A stretch of 64,000 nucleotides of DNA. Source: Diorhabda sublineata (lineage: Eukaryota; Arthropoda; Insecta; Coleoptera; Chrysomelidae). The stretch lies in the NCBI RefSeq assembly GCF_026230105.1, contig NC_079482.1, forward strand, positions 6,882,001 to 6,946,000. The letters are read 5' to 3'. The notes below the pieces were generated by a model. It had not been told where the DNA came from. It searched no databases and was given only the letters and a program-made list of their open reading frames with translations. Both the position numbers and the translations under genes were made by a program. This document shows, piece after piece, positions 1 through 11,602 of this stretch. Numbering within the stretch: the stretch's first letter is position 1; each line of letters opens with the position of its first letter.

Positions 1-2
1 TG

Positions 3-170
3 AAATTCTTGGCTGCTCAAAATTACATCGACGACAATGAAAGTAGCAAGTTAGAACGAGGAAGAAAATTTGTGGAAGTACTTAACAAGAATAACTGTAC
101 TAAACAAAGCGTTATTAATATTAAAAATGTAAATCCACTTATGATAGGACATGTTAAAAAATTGAGTTGA
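3..170 (+). CDS. Reading frame open at the left window edge, unknown product
   Basis: A reading frame enters from the left edge and runs 55 codons to a TGA at 168-170, with charged, soluble composition (for example LERGRKFVEVL and NVNPLMIGHVKKL). It could be the last exon of a host gene or the 3' end of a mobile-element ORF. I do not recognise it. The lack of stops over 165 bases in this AT-rich DNA is mildly above chance only, so the call is weak. No polyadenylation context distinguishes the options. Confidence 0.25.
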   Translation, partial: KFLAAQNYIDDNESSKLERGRKFVEVLNKNNCTKQSVINIKNVNPLMIGHVKKLS

Positions 171-845
171 TATTTACGGTATTTTTTCCTTCAGACACTG
201 GTACATCAATTCGGTAAACACTTCATAGTTGTAGACCAAATGTTCACGTGGAAGTTAGTACGAGAGACGAGTAATAATACATCTAGCATACCATTACGTC
301 TGTTATAAACAATTTAACACAACGAAGAAACCATTATACATTCAAAGTAACGAATCGCGGATACATTCAACTTTTCATAAATAATTGATATTGCTCTTGA
401 ATTCATAATAGAAATATATAACAGTCGGTATTAGCATACAATCATTACATAATTTTAAATTATTTTCTGATACGCCGATCAATTTATCACGTAATATAAT
501 ATGCTTGTAACATTTCTACCCCTGTTCAATGCAACTGTTAACCATTTGTCATTTTCTGAACGAGGAGTGGTCATGATACACATTGTAGTTACTATTGTTG
601 ATTAAAAATGAAAATTTTATTATCATATATTAATTCATTCATCATAGGAGCTCGATTCACTTCACATTTAAACTTACCTGTTCGAGATGCCCACACATAT
701 ACATTCGTTTTCATATTTGTTCAAATATTTCTGTAATAATATTCATTTTTATTGCTTTTATATCTAAAAATACGAATTAGAATTAAAAGTTAAAATTAAA
801 ACCATATCAAAAATCAAAAGTTAGAGGTAAGAAATTTAAAAATGA
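171..845. other. AT-rich DNA, nothing recognised
   Basis: No ORF, RNA gene, repeat or element end was recognised on either strand. Confidence 0.5.
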
Positions 846-849
846 TTTT

Positions 850-1745
850 TTCTACTTTTCTGTTATGTCTGGTAGAATTTCTTCTTATTAACTCCCAAAT
901 ATAGCTTTCAGTATGCTGGTCTTGATAACGTCCCTCAAATTCCACTATATCTTGATAGAAGCGTTCCCCTTGTTCTTCCGAATAAGTTCCCATATTATCT
1001 ACAATTTATCTTCATGAGAATTATCATATGCATTTTTAGAGACATTCTAAATCCCATGATAAAAAAACTTATGATCATGTCAGTGAGCAGCTCTTCGTAC
1101 TTTTCACCTCTACATTTTCCAAGAAAACCATGAGCTACTGCCTTAAAAGTGATCCTGGCTTTCTCTCTTTACTGCTGAGTAACACAATAATTAGTTCATC
1201 TTATTTGAGAGCCAACAAAGCTTCCAGCTTCAATTTTCGCCTCTGACAGCTTTGGAAAAAAACTTTTCAAATATTTGTTGCCACTGTTTAGTAGGTGTTT
1301 AGCTTTCAGACTTTTACTTGAACACATTATTAAAAAGACTCCATTCAGATGTATGACATGGAATAGCGATTTCTTCAAATAGACCTTTTACATGATGGCA
1401 CAAACAGAGGCTATCTTTCTTACTGAAGAAACAAGAAAATTCTTCATGACGTTTTCTTTGACGCAATATTCGAACAAAAGATTTAATTAAATTCCATTTC
1501 TTTGAGTTGATGAGGTACGGATACAGATAAACTTCTTAATTATCGGCTGCCTTGAGAGAGTAACTGCTTTTCCAAAAACAGGATCTGCTTCTGTATGTGT
1601 TTTTGGAACAGATGTGGATGGTAGGTCAGGACAAGTTGTATTCTTTGAATTTTCACCTCTGAGTGGATTAACAATAGAAAAATAACGAACAGTGTAATGA
1701 TCACTCCAAATTCTTGGCACTACAAACTTCGTTATTCTTTTCTGA
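850..1745 (-). pseudogene. Degenerate copy of a dispersed insect hypothetical-protein family
   Basis: Read on the minus strand, several frames line up in order with a hypothetical protein that I recall recurring in many insect genomes. An upstream piece (1720-1487, Pro/Ser/Thr-rich) is followed by a frame containing FFSKKDSLCLCHHVKGLFEE and IPCHTSEWSLF. Next come LSEAKIEAGSFVGSQIR (about 1250-1199) and, near 1000-890, EEQGERFYQDIVEFEGRYQ with IWELIRRNSTRHNRK. Stops and frameshifts separate the pieces, so the copy is dead. The biochemical role of the family is unknown to me. Its multicopy dispersal suggests a mobile or element-carried gene. A related-looking but distinct relic lies at 4084-4935 on the other strand. 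Confidence 0.6.
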
Positions 1746-2518
1746 CCTCGGTACCAACCTATAATGAAATTTAACGTAAAGTAAACCTAGTTCATGTTAT
1801 TATAAGATAGTTAATATGATAAAAAATAGAAAATGAACTTACCGTTAAGATTGTATCTGCAAGTGTTATATGATGCATGTGGTGACCATTTTTTGTCTTA
1901 ATTTTTAACTAGTAGATTGAAGTAAGCTTGATATGCCTCGAAAATCTTCGAATTTGTACTTGAATCATACTTTCTCCCTCCCACTATAATAAGTTAGCCG
2001 CAAATATAACAAAACGAGTCAGCATCTCGTTTACAACATCTTATAGCCATTTCGGACAAGTGAAAAAATGATATGTTATTTCTCTGTAATATTATATTAA
2101 GTTAAACCCATGCGCAAAAAATTTTTTCTTGTTGACCCATATTAGAAGAAAATATAGGACAATGTCAATTAAGGGGGATTTGAATAAGGTACAAATTGAC
2201 ATTATGTTAATTTCTCGTGCTAGATCTACTAGATCCAATATCAACGTTTCTTATGATTAGAAGTTCAATTGGTTTTGTCAATTGCTCTTACCTGAATTTT
2301 CATAAACTAAAATATCATTAAATGCGGCGGAGTCAGAAAATAATAAGTTTGTTTATGTATTTCGAGTTCTTGAGTTTTTAAAATTTACATGTAAGTTTTC
2401 ATGAAATTTTTCTTAATATACTGACACAAACCAGAAGAAAACTTGGAAAAGAAGTCTTATCCACATAACAAAAATATTTTTTTATTCAAATAAAATCTCT
2501 GTTCTCATAAACTAACTC
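1746..2518. other. AT-rich spacer, nothing recognised
   Basis: No coding motif or element end was recognised between the hypothetical-family pseudogene and the LINE relic. Confidence 0.45.
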
Positions 2519-3640
2519 ATACCACAGAACCAAATCGGTTTCAAATGCGAACACTCCACAACTGAACAAAGCCACAGGATGGTTAACATAAATAAAATAA
2601 CCCTCGAAGAAAAAAAGGTATGCGCTGGAATTATTCTCGGCATAAAACATGCGTTAGAATTTGGCATGATGGTCTCCTCTACAAACTGAAACTACATTTA
2701 TCGGAACAACTATACTTTACTTTAAAATCGTTCATCACCGACTGCTACTTTCAAGTCAAAGTTGAAGATACCTTCTCAAATTACCATACAATACAATCTG
2801 GAGTTCATCAGGGTAGTGTTCTAGACCCATTTCTGTATCTAATATTCGCAGCAGACATTGCAAGCACAGACGATACCTTCATAGGAACCTTTTCAGACGA
2901 CACGGCAATCATGGCAATAGATGTAGACCCAACTGTAACTGTAGAAAAAGTAAAAAATCATTTGAGTTTGTTACAAAACTGGCTCCATCCGTGGAAAATT
3001 AACGTCAATGCCGATAAATCAGAGCAAATAACATTTACATCAAGAAAATCTGTTTGTTCGCAAATGTTCTTCAACAATATTCCCATTTCGATAAAACCAG
3101 CCATCAAGTACTTTAGGTTAGAAGGAAACTAACATGGAAAACACATATGAAAAACAAGAGAAAACAGATTCGAAACTAGAAAATATACGCTGACTGCTCA
3201 ACAAAAAGTCTCAACTAAGACTCGAATATAAATTACTTATCTACAAAACTATATTCATACCAATCGTATAGAATAGAACTATGGGGCTGTAGTAAACCTT
3301 CAAATACGAAAATACTCCAAACATTCCCATCCAAAGCTACTAACTAAAAATTTCATAACGATCTGAAGATCCTAATAATCAAAGATGTGATAAAGACCTT
3401 TTCCACAATATACAAAATTCGATCCAATGACCACAACTATGAATTGATAAATAATCTATACAATCGGCCAATAGCAAAGAGAAGATGGAAGAGATTATGG
3501 CCAGAAGATCTCCCACAATAAATACTCTTAGAGTACCATCAGTGGATGGCTCCTGACTCACTTTAGTGACTTATAGACAATTTACTTATTACTCTGCTAG
3601 TAGAGTAGATTGTAAAAGTGCTGTATATTATTAAAAAAAT
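2519..3640 (+). mobile_element. Jockey-type non-LTR retrotransposon relic (reverse transcriptase)
   Basis: The C-terminal half of a Jockey-like reverse transcriptase is readable across frames. It starts with IPQNQIGFKCEHSTTEQ at about 2519 and continues with IWHDGLLYKLK, GVHQGSVLDPFLY (the RT GxPQGSVLGPLLY block) and GTFSDDTAIM (the F-x-DD active site, A replaced by S). The thumb region ends with KRRWKRLWPEDLP near 3500. The first catalytic Asp block, normally like DISQAFD, reads GIKHALE, so activity is lost. Frameshifts occur near 2640 and 3130, with several stops after 3180. The tail ends in an A-rich tract (about 3630-3650), as expected for the 3' end of this clade. The 5' half, with the endonuclease, is absent, which is typical 5' truncation. 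Confidence 0.85.
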
Positions 3641-4083
3641 AAAATAAAATGTAGTGGTGCCGCAGAGCTCTTAATCATCAAAAATAACTGAAGTTTAATC
3701 ACAATTGTATCCAAGTTAATCATATCTATCTCATGGATAGATTCATATATTACAAAACATTATCCCAAGATGTTAGAAGTTCTGGAGCTGTTGGTAATAT
3801 TCATACTGTTTACACTACAACTACAATCACAATTAATTTCCAGCGGGAAAAGGATTATTGGTGGAAAAGTTTAGTATGAAAGAGGTAAGTCAAGTTACTA
3901 AGTTTCAGTTTACCTTCAGACTGATAAAACGATAACTTGATTATCAAAACGCGTATCAAACAATGTAATTGTAAGTATTGGTGTAGTGATAGTGTAAACA
4001 ATGTGTTCAGTGTTATTCAAAGAAGTATAGCGTTCTATTTTTAGACTACAGACAGCCTAATTGTTTAACCTTGATCCCTAATA
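3641..4083. other. Spacer, nothing recognised
   Basis: No gene or element end was recognised. The last ~60 bases may belong to the pseudogene that follows. Confidence 0.4.
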
Positions 4084-4935
4084 ATGAATCTGGAGTCATC
4101 AAAAAACTATTCGAGTAGACTCTTGCAATGTATAATTTATCTTCTATGTACCAACGAACTTCCTTTGAGGCGCCTATTTCAGTATCTTGATGAACAGGCT
4201 ACGGGTCGTAGAGTATTTTCTGGTCCAATAGGCAAACAGCTCAAAAATTGCGAAGAGCTCCTAACTGTAAATTAGAAAAAAATTAAATTGAATTGCCAGA
4301 ATGTCATTGGGAAGACGTTAGTGCCAACCAGAATGGTTTATTTGAAATTTGTCAAGAAGTATCAACCGGAGTATTGACCAGAACCAAGAAAATCTGCTCA
4401 TTCTTGCTGGTTAACGACCGTGAATAGGATTTGATGTTTATATAACTCGTGTGAAACTTCACCTCGAAGTCGAACCTTCTTCCAGGGATGAACCTATTCA
4501 TTCGTGGGAGATCATCAAATATACTAAGTACCGAATAAAAACGTCGTTGATCCAGTGATTCAAAGAAATGCGTTTTTTGTCAACTTGAATATATTCGTCT
4601 AGCAGTTGTTTTAGGAAACATTAAGGAACTTGGGCTTTAAAGGATTATGGTGACTATAACGAGGCCTTTTTATTTAATAAATTGGAATCTGCAATCTATA
4701 ATCTTGTCATGATTGACCAATGGAAAAATTGAGAAAATGATTCAAACATGTGACTCCCTAGATTTTCTACGATTTCCTTGTCATTCCCACGTGGATACAT
4801 GTGTCAAAATTGTTAATGAAGCCTCACTTCAGTAAGAGCTATATCAAGATATAAAGCTAGAGATGATTTATGGATTATTTATTAAAATCACGATACATTA
4901 TGACAGATATAATACGAATGTTCTTAAAAGGTGGA
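4084..4935 (+). pseudogene. Degenerate copy of a second dispersed insect hypothetical-protein family
   Basis: The first 63 codons are open and contain LCTNELPLRRLFQYLDEQ and FSGPIGKQLKNCEELL. Downstream, in shifted frames, come FEICQEVSTGV, VIDPVIQRNAFF and FPCHSHVDTCVKIVNEASLQ, with stops between them. These blocks occur in this order in an uncharacterised protein that I recall as high-copy in aphid, beetle and related genomes. Its function is not known to me. The copy has frameshifts at about 4275, 4390, 4590 and 4740, so it is a pseudogene. Family assignment rests on recognised blocks only; the multicopy nature is recalled and was not tested. Confidence 0.55.
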
Positions 4936-5514
4936 AAGTGGGTGGGAGTCGATATGCAGTCACCTCTTTGGAGTGACTTCTAGCTATTATTTCGCTTATT
5001 ATGAACAAATATTAGCTAATAGCTGCGTTTTCTAAGTTTCGGTATTTTTTACTACCTTGTAATTTGTATCAGCCTAAAAAAAAATAAATATTTATATCAT
5101 AATCACAAATCAAAACTATGTTACAATTAAGTTTTAACCCAATAAACATAGAAAAAAAAAACAAAATCATGGATACCTCTTTCGCTCCTAAGTATTGGGA
5201 GGTCTTGAATTTCTTCCATCGTGATCCATCAAGGCAGAAAATTAATTTGATATTTTGAAGTAGTTTATTATTTATCTAGCTATATTTTGTATGTGTACTG
5301 ATATGAATGATCAAATAAGGTAACTTTGAACAACAACCGACACCATAACTCCAACAGAGCTTTGTATATGCCACTCTACAAATATTTTCAGCTTCGATAC
5401 TGTTTACGTAAATTTCATATTTTTATTCAACTTTTTTCACTGTATGGACTTTGTTTATAAGTGACGCTTTACTAGTTAAGTTGTCACAATTGACGGCACA
5501 ACTTTAATAAGTCG
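4936..5514. other. AT-rich spacer, nothing recognised
   Basis: Only A-rich tracts (about 5075-5090 and 5150-5162) stand out. Confidence 0.45.
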
Positions 5515-6600
5515 TAATGGCAAAGAATAAATACTATTGTTTCTTATCCAGAGCAACCTATCGACAAATTAAGATTTATAGAGCCACAACTGCCTACATT
5601 GTGGAAAGATATAAAAGAAGCGTATATAAATAAAAAAAGTGTGTATGCAAACAAATGAGACTGCTCTCCCGCATGTATCTAGTGATTTGACAATATCTGA
5701 AGATTATTTGTACCTGAATGTATACATACCTCAAAAACCCGAATCATCGGAACCACCATTACCTATTATTCTACATCCATGGGGGTGGATTTTTTCATGG
5801 TTCAGGAGCTAAACAGTACCAACCAAGTATTTCATGGACTATGATGTTGTTGTGACTTTTAACTAGGTCTTAGGACCTAGGTCCGCTTAGGACCCTTAGA
5901 TTTTTTAACAACAGCTGATAATGTAACATCTGGAAATTTAGGACTTAAGGACGCTCTGCAATAGACAAATGAGAATATTCTTCTCTTTGGAGGTGATGCC
6001 AAAAATATTACTGGAGCTGGTGAGGGTGCAGGTGCTACATCAGCTAGGTTAATAGAGCTCAATGAAAGAACTAAAAGACTAACCATTCTGTAACACTTTT
6101 GATTTGCTGGATACACCAGCTGAGAAGATACAAGCTGCATATATACAAAATGTGGGGCATACCATAAATCTCATTGGACCTTTAGCAATTTGGTTGCCAG
6201 TAATATATGACCCCACTTTTTCTATTTCTTTCTTCAATGAACCAATGGTGGATTCACTTTTATCTGGAAATTATAATGAAGTAGGAGTACAAAGTCTACC
6301 AGTTTTTCAAGGTGCAAATAATGTTGGTCACACCGAAGATCTCCACTACTTGTTTGGTGGATTATAGGCTGCATCAGAACCATTACCTATGTTTCCTGAT
6401 GAAGAAAAGAAAAACTATAAAAATGTTGTTGACATTTTGGACGAAATTCGTCAAAACTTTAAATCTTACTTTAGTTAAAGAGGAATCTCTGAATTTTTGG
6501 GTATTAACACAAATTCAGTGCCTCTTGTCAATCCCAATTATTACACAAAAGTAAAACAAGTTCTAGATAAGTTCGTTAAACCGCCATATTATGTATATTA
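5515..6600 (+). pseudogene. Carboxylesterase / juvenile hormone esterase-like pseudogene
   Basis: This is the alpha/beta-hydrolase carboxylesterase family of insects; active members hydrolyse ester substrates with a Ser-Glu/Asp-His triad. In order I read PIDKLRFIEPQLPTLWKD, then ISEDYLYLNVYIPQKPE, then the oxyanion-hole block HGGGFFHGSGAKQYQPS in a shifted frame at ~5780. NVTSGNLGLKDALQ and NENILLFGGDAKNITGAGEG follow, then LLSGNYNEVG and GANNVGHTEDLHYLFGG (the catalytic His region), and finally a C-terminus ending near VLDKFVKPPYYVY. The nucleophile motif GESAG reads GEGAG, with Ser changed to Gly at 6025-6027. A large central portion between LSGNYNEV and the His block is missing, probably including the acidic triad residue. 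Multiple stops and frameshifts are present. Total homologous length is roughly 330 codons against about 550 for the family. No N-terminal signal peptide is found. Confidence 0.85.
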
Positions 6601-7836
6601 AATTTTTATTTATTAAAATCTGTACTTAATTAGTCTAAGTAAATAATTGAGGGTTACGACTTTTCTTTTTGCTCTTTCTCACTCTCATGTCTGGAGCAAA
6701 TCGAGATTTAAGATTGAAAACGTTTTGTTTCCACGCTATTTATTCCAAGCACAACTGAGTTAGAATACAAACCTTCTTATATGTCAGATAGTTTACCTCT
6801 CAAACTTCCATGTTTCATAAACTCCTGAGCTGCTACTACCCTTGTCGTTGAGAAACTATCTCTGAGAGCCGATGAACTTACTATATTGACGCTTTGTTAG
6901 ACTATTTACTCATCCTGTACCTCTGATTTTCTATCTTTGGCCTTTTTGCCAGTTTAACACTATTATAACATTCGGCTATTTTCACGATTTGTTCCGATTT
7001 CCTTAATTCTCATCAACTTCACTGTTTAATGATTCTAACAGCAAAAAACTTACCTTGGATAAAAAATGTGTCAAGATTTTTTGACGATCTCTATATTTTT
7101 ATAATTTATGAAATTATAGTATATTATTCACATGATTATTATATCAATTTTGTCCGTGATTTCAAATATTCAATCAAAGTTAAAAAAATTGTCTTAATAT
7201 CGTTACAAGAAAAAGTCCAAGGTTAGTTTACCGGAACTAACTTGTTTCCCATATCAATAACACGTTTCCATAATGTACTGCCTGTCTTTATTGTCACAAA
7301 ACCCTATTTTTTGTCTTTCTCTCTAATGTTTATTACATAAGTTCTTATGTGGAACACCATAATGCATGTTTTTCTGAAAAGTAAATTATACATATTACGG
7401 TGTTTGGTGAGAGAACTTATATTTTTGTACAATTTGCGAAACTATTGATATGTAATGTGCATGAAAATAAACTTTATCATCAGTTTTTGATTATTCTGAA
7501 AGGTTGTTATTATTTATACACAACGTTGAGAAATATGAGTGAGTTAATATTTAATACCATTGTCGTTAGCACAAATGTCAATAACACATTATGCAAATAT
7601 CGTTTACAACAATTGTTTTACACGAAAAGTAAAGTAAACGACTAGATTATTACTTATTCCTCATTGGAAACCTGTAATCTTGAATCATTATCAATTTATC
7701 AAAATTGTTGTACGAAAAAAATGTCTTTTCAAAGACACTTGATTTTCGCTATTTTTGATTTAAAAAAATCACAACTGCCACCCTATTGATACTTAGTGCA
7801 AAAAAAAGTTGCATTAATACTGTATGTATGTATGTA
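6601..7836. other. Spacer, nothing recognised except a short TGTA repeat
   Basis: Short open frames here (7029-7226, 7400-7645) have low-complexity, AT-driven composition and no recognised motif. A TGTA tetranucleotide run of about four units lies at 7821-7836, directly against the next element. Confidence 0.45.
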
Positions 7837-8402
7837 GGGCCAATTCAACAACCTAGGGTGAAACTGGAGATTAAAGTTTAAACTATGGTGTGAACTCTAG
7901 TTTAAACTAAGAATAAAAAAAATTGTTCTATTTTACAGGTCATAGACATTTTCCTACCAGTTGTCACAAATATGACCGAAGTTTTTCTGATTTAAAGTTG
8001 AAATGACAAAAACAAAAAAAAAGAACAATTTGCAATTGGAATTTATCTGACAATGAAGTAGTAGTTTTGATAAACCTTGTGAAAAAATACATGGAAATAT
8101 TTTCGATAGAAGCATAACAAATTTAAAACATAGGTAGGATAATTTAAATATTTCCTCTGGAACGAATAACTTTTTATTTCTCGGCGCGTCGACAATTTCT
8201 TCATCATCTTCGTCAAGTTCATCAAATATAAACTGTAGATCTTTAATCAGTCTACCAAAGGATATTAAAAAACAGTGAACAATTTGAAAAAGTTGGGTTC
8301 GGATCCTCCGTTTCATGTTAAACTAAAGTTTCGGAAAACACTTTATATAAAACGTGAAAACGTGGATATCTGAGGTTTAAACTTCGCTTGTAAAATTGGT
8401 CT
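7837..8402 (-). mobile_element. Harbinger-like DNA transposon relic, 566 bp
   Basis: The ends are inverted repeats: GGGCCAATTCAACAA at 7837 matches the reverse complement of the right end, AGACCAATTTTACAA at 8402. Subterminal inverted AAGTTTAAAC-type blocks lie inside both ends. On the minus strand a 120-codon frame (8316-7954) contains an acidic ELDEDDEEIVDAPRNKK segment. That resembles the N-terminal part of insect HARBI1-like nucleases as I recall them. The rest of the nuclease is absent, so this is an internally deleted derivative. Flanking TAG trinucleotides occur at 7835-7837 and 8403-8405, consistent with a 3-bp target duplication but offset by a base. Confidence 0.5.
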
Positions 8403-8408
8403 TAGTAA

Positions 8409-9198
8409 GGCCGGGTTTCTTCACATCCTAATAAAGTCCCTAATAACTATTATTTACCAAGTAACCAAAAATTCGGTGTCTTCAGCTTCTAATAAACTAA
8501 ACCTCCGAGAAAATTGAGTCATTTGCCGAGTCACAAGTGTCAATTAAAAAGTTTAGTAGAAACCCAACCTAAAATTTTATACTACAAAGTGATTTATTAA
8601 GTTATTACTTGATTAGTTTTGGAAATATTCGTCATACAAACACTTAAATATTTAATATGGATGCTTTTCAAGATTTAGAAGATTTTGTTTGATGATAACT
8701 TGATTGAGGAAATACAGAAAATTTCAGAACAAGCTTATTTCGTTAGTCATAAAATTGATAATTACAATTTTTTGTCCAATGACGAAATTTTTTGACCGTT
8801 TTCTTTTTCCTTTCCTATCAATTATTTTCAATATAAACTATAATTTTCAGGCCAACAAATATTTCTCCAACTAGGGATTACTTCAACATTATCTTTAAGA
8901 AAACACGTGCAATTACAATTACATACAGATCGTTGTCACAAATACAAACGTTTTTTCGCTTATTTATTTCCTTATTCAAAACATGGACGATTGCTATATA
9001 GGCATCTTTTATAGTATTACCAACAGTAGACTATTTGTTAAAAACCTGATAAAGTGACAAAAACTTATTAGTTAGTTCGGATTTAAACCAACTAGGGTGA
9101 AGAAACGGTAAACATTTGTTCGACAATTAAAAGTTTCTACTTAAGTTATGTGGCTAATAATTATTTGGCACTTTATTAGAACGTGAAGAAACTGGCCC
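8409..9198 (+). mobile_element. Second Harbinger-like element, about 790 bp, with terminal inverted repeats
   Basis: The left end GGCCGGGTTTCTTCAC (8409) matches the reverse complement of the right end, GGGCCAGTTTCTTCAC (9198). The repeat continues about 30 more bases (CCTAATAAAGTCCC against GTTCTAATAAAGTGCC). The flanks are TAA (8406-8408) and TAG (9199-9201), compatible with a diverged 3-bp TWA-type target duplication of PIF/Harbinger elements. Just inside is an ATG at 8658 that begins MDAFQDLEDF, a short acidic N-terminus followed at once by a stop. The element therefore looks like an internally deleted nonautonomous derivative. It starts only six bases after the previous element ends. Confidence 0.6.
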
Positions 9199-9212
9199 TA
9201 GTATGAGTTATA

Positions 9213-10122
9213 CAGAGTGAATTTCATGTGTGGAATGCCTCAGTTATCTCGGAAAATGTTTGGACGATTTTATAAATTTTTGTGCGCAAGGGTCTTGTGA
9301 TACGGTGGTTAATACTCAGATCTTCCCTTTTTCCGGAAATATAATGAACTTTATTATTTCAATTGGATGTTTTGTAAGTGAACCTCACCACACACGCATG
9401 ATGAGGTGAGGCACCATCTTGTTGTAGCCAAATATTGACGTTTGGGATATTGTTATTGTCTGAAAATTTTCAATATTGAAATTGTTTTCAAATGTAATTG
9501 AAAATACTTACTTCGATTTGGACTCAAGTGTGGATCGTCTTCTAACAGGACACAGACTTCTAAAGATTTGTTTTCAGTTGATGCAGTTTTTCTGCGCCTT
9601 GATTAGGATAAATCTTTTAGTGAACCAATTTCGTTACAGTCTTTTACTAATTTTTCGATAGATCTTGTTATGGCATTTTGGTTAGGACATAAATTATTAA
9701 AGATATTACACGTTTCTTGTTGACTTCTACGTCTATCACCATATCTCTATATGATTAAAATATCAATTCGTTCTTTTTCATATAAGCTATTCATTGTGAT
9801 TTTCAATAAACTTCAACAATAATACTTTATTGAAATGTCAAATTTGTTATTGTAGAAATCATAAATGTATTATTTTAATTTCGACGGAGATAACGCAAAT
9901 GTAGCTATTAATGAAACATTAGATGGAAAATAATAAGTACAGGGTGATCCATTTGAAATAACAAAGTTCATTATTTTTCCGGAAAAAGAAAACATCTGAC
10001 AGCAATGTTAATACCACCATAATATAGGCCGTATAACAAGACCGTTGTACACAAAAATTTATAAAAATCGTACAAATCGTTTCCGAGATAATTGAGGCGT
10101 TCCATACATAAAACTCACTGTG
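9213..10122 (-). mobile_element. TA-flanked mariner/Tc1-superfamily relic, copy A (910 bp, long inverted ends)
   Basis: The element is bounded by TA at 9211-9212 and 10123-10124. The left end CAGAGTGAATTTCATGTGTG and the reverse complement of the right end, CACAGTGAGTTTTATGTATG, are inverted repeats. The similarity continues for about 145 bases on each side (9213-9356 and 9978-10122). On the minus strand, 9424-9383 encodes QQDGASPHHACVVR, the second catalytic-Asp motif of IS630-Tc1-mariner transposases. Further towards the right end is an ARMYPERR-type N-terminal remnant (RSLCPVRRRSTLESK). Most of the transposase is deleted. Copy B of the same family lies at 46235-47050 in the same orientation. 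Confidence 0.8.
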
Positions 10123-10124
10123 TA

Positions 10125-11602
10125 TGTTAAATTAAGTTGATATTTTTCTTAATAAAAATCCTATTGCATCAAATTTTTATATAATTTGCTAAGATTTTCA
10201 TTTTCACTTGTGTTAATGTGTTATCGTTATGATGTAAACAGAAAACGTTGACTTATGACACCAAAGAATAAGGGTTACCCAAATTTATTGAACAGAAATA
10301 TTTAATGGAAATAAGTACATCAGAACTATGTTTGCTCTATAAATGTAATCAGTACCGCTCCAAAAATCACTTTGAGTCAACAGGTCACAATTTTTGTTGA
10401 GAAAAATTAAAACATATATGAGAGACATTATAGCTCTAGTTTTAAAGTAATCTGGTGATTTGTGGTTGTAAGCAATACTTTGATACTGCTGCTTCGTCAG
10501 AGGTTAAATATTTTATGAACTTTATGATTTTATAAGTCTTTCGGGATGTCATCCATTTTTGACTTCTCAGGGGCATTTGTTAAGCTGATTGCAAAACGCC
10601 TATTAAGTCTGTGGGGTATGAATTTGAGACTATAATCCGTTTTATGGAGATAATATAGTAACTCTAGCTCTAACAATGAGATATACGATAAATCGCATTT
10701 CATGTACTGAAATTACTCGTAGATTTTATAACCTCAATTAAGCATTAGGAACCATCAATCCCTTGTGATTGCAGTCAGTGCCTCATTGGACATCTCAGAA
10801 GACGACATAGTGGTAGAACTATTCAAGTTTTTTATTTTAATTACTCGAAATATAATAATTAGTAGGGGCTTTATTAAGAGATGAGAAAATCAAGTCGAGA
10901 TGATTTAACTTTTATGGACTTCTATAAAATAAGAATAAGAAGTTTTTGTTCATAAACAAAAGATCTGCAAATAATATCGCGAACCTACATTCAGCCGTTT
11001 TCATTCGGGTAGTCAATGTCAAACCAAATTGTCGAACAATCTAAATTTATAGTTATTGAGGCAATAGAAAGGCATATAAATTGTCATGTATTTAGTGTGG
11101 AATAGCTGTCCAGGCAGCACGAGATCCAAAGACCACACATTCGAACCGGTGTACTTTATACTAGAATAGCGTCATTAAAGATATAACGAACAAATTACGG
11201 GGGCGATAAATACTGATTACACCGTCTGGTGGAGAAAAACAACTAGATCTTCAGACCCAGAGTCCGATTCAAATAGAATCTCAATTTTAAAATGTGGACC
11301 GAGATTTAATTTTATTGCGTGAATCGGTTTGTGAGATTTTATTGAAAACGTTGTCGGTGTGGACAGGATACGATTTTACGGAGACATAAAATCAGTTATT
11401 ATCATCCATTAATGGGTTTCAATTAAGAAATTACATGGTTCACTTCTCCTATTGAATGTCCTGTTTCTATTTATTGATATTCATCATCATTATGGTCACA
11501 AATCTGCCGTGCCATGCCAAAAATTGTTACGAAAAATTTCATGAAACTATCTTAGTAAGTTCATAAATCCTTTCAATTATAACGGGCCCTTTCAAAACAT
11601 TT
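10125..11602. other. Spacer, nothing recognised
   Basis: No coding motif, RNA gene or element end was found on either strand. Confidence 0.45.

Noticed and set aside
2620..3132. Functional reverse transcriptase
   Set aside because: The first catalytic Asp block is lost and the frame is broken on both sides.
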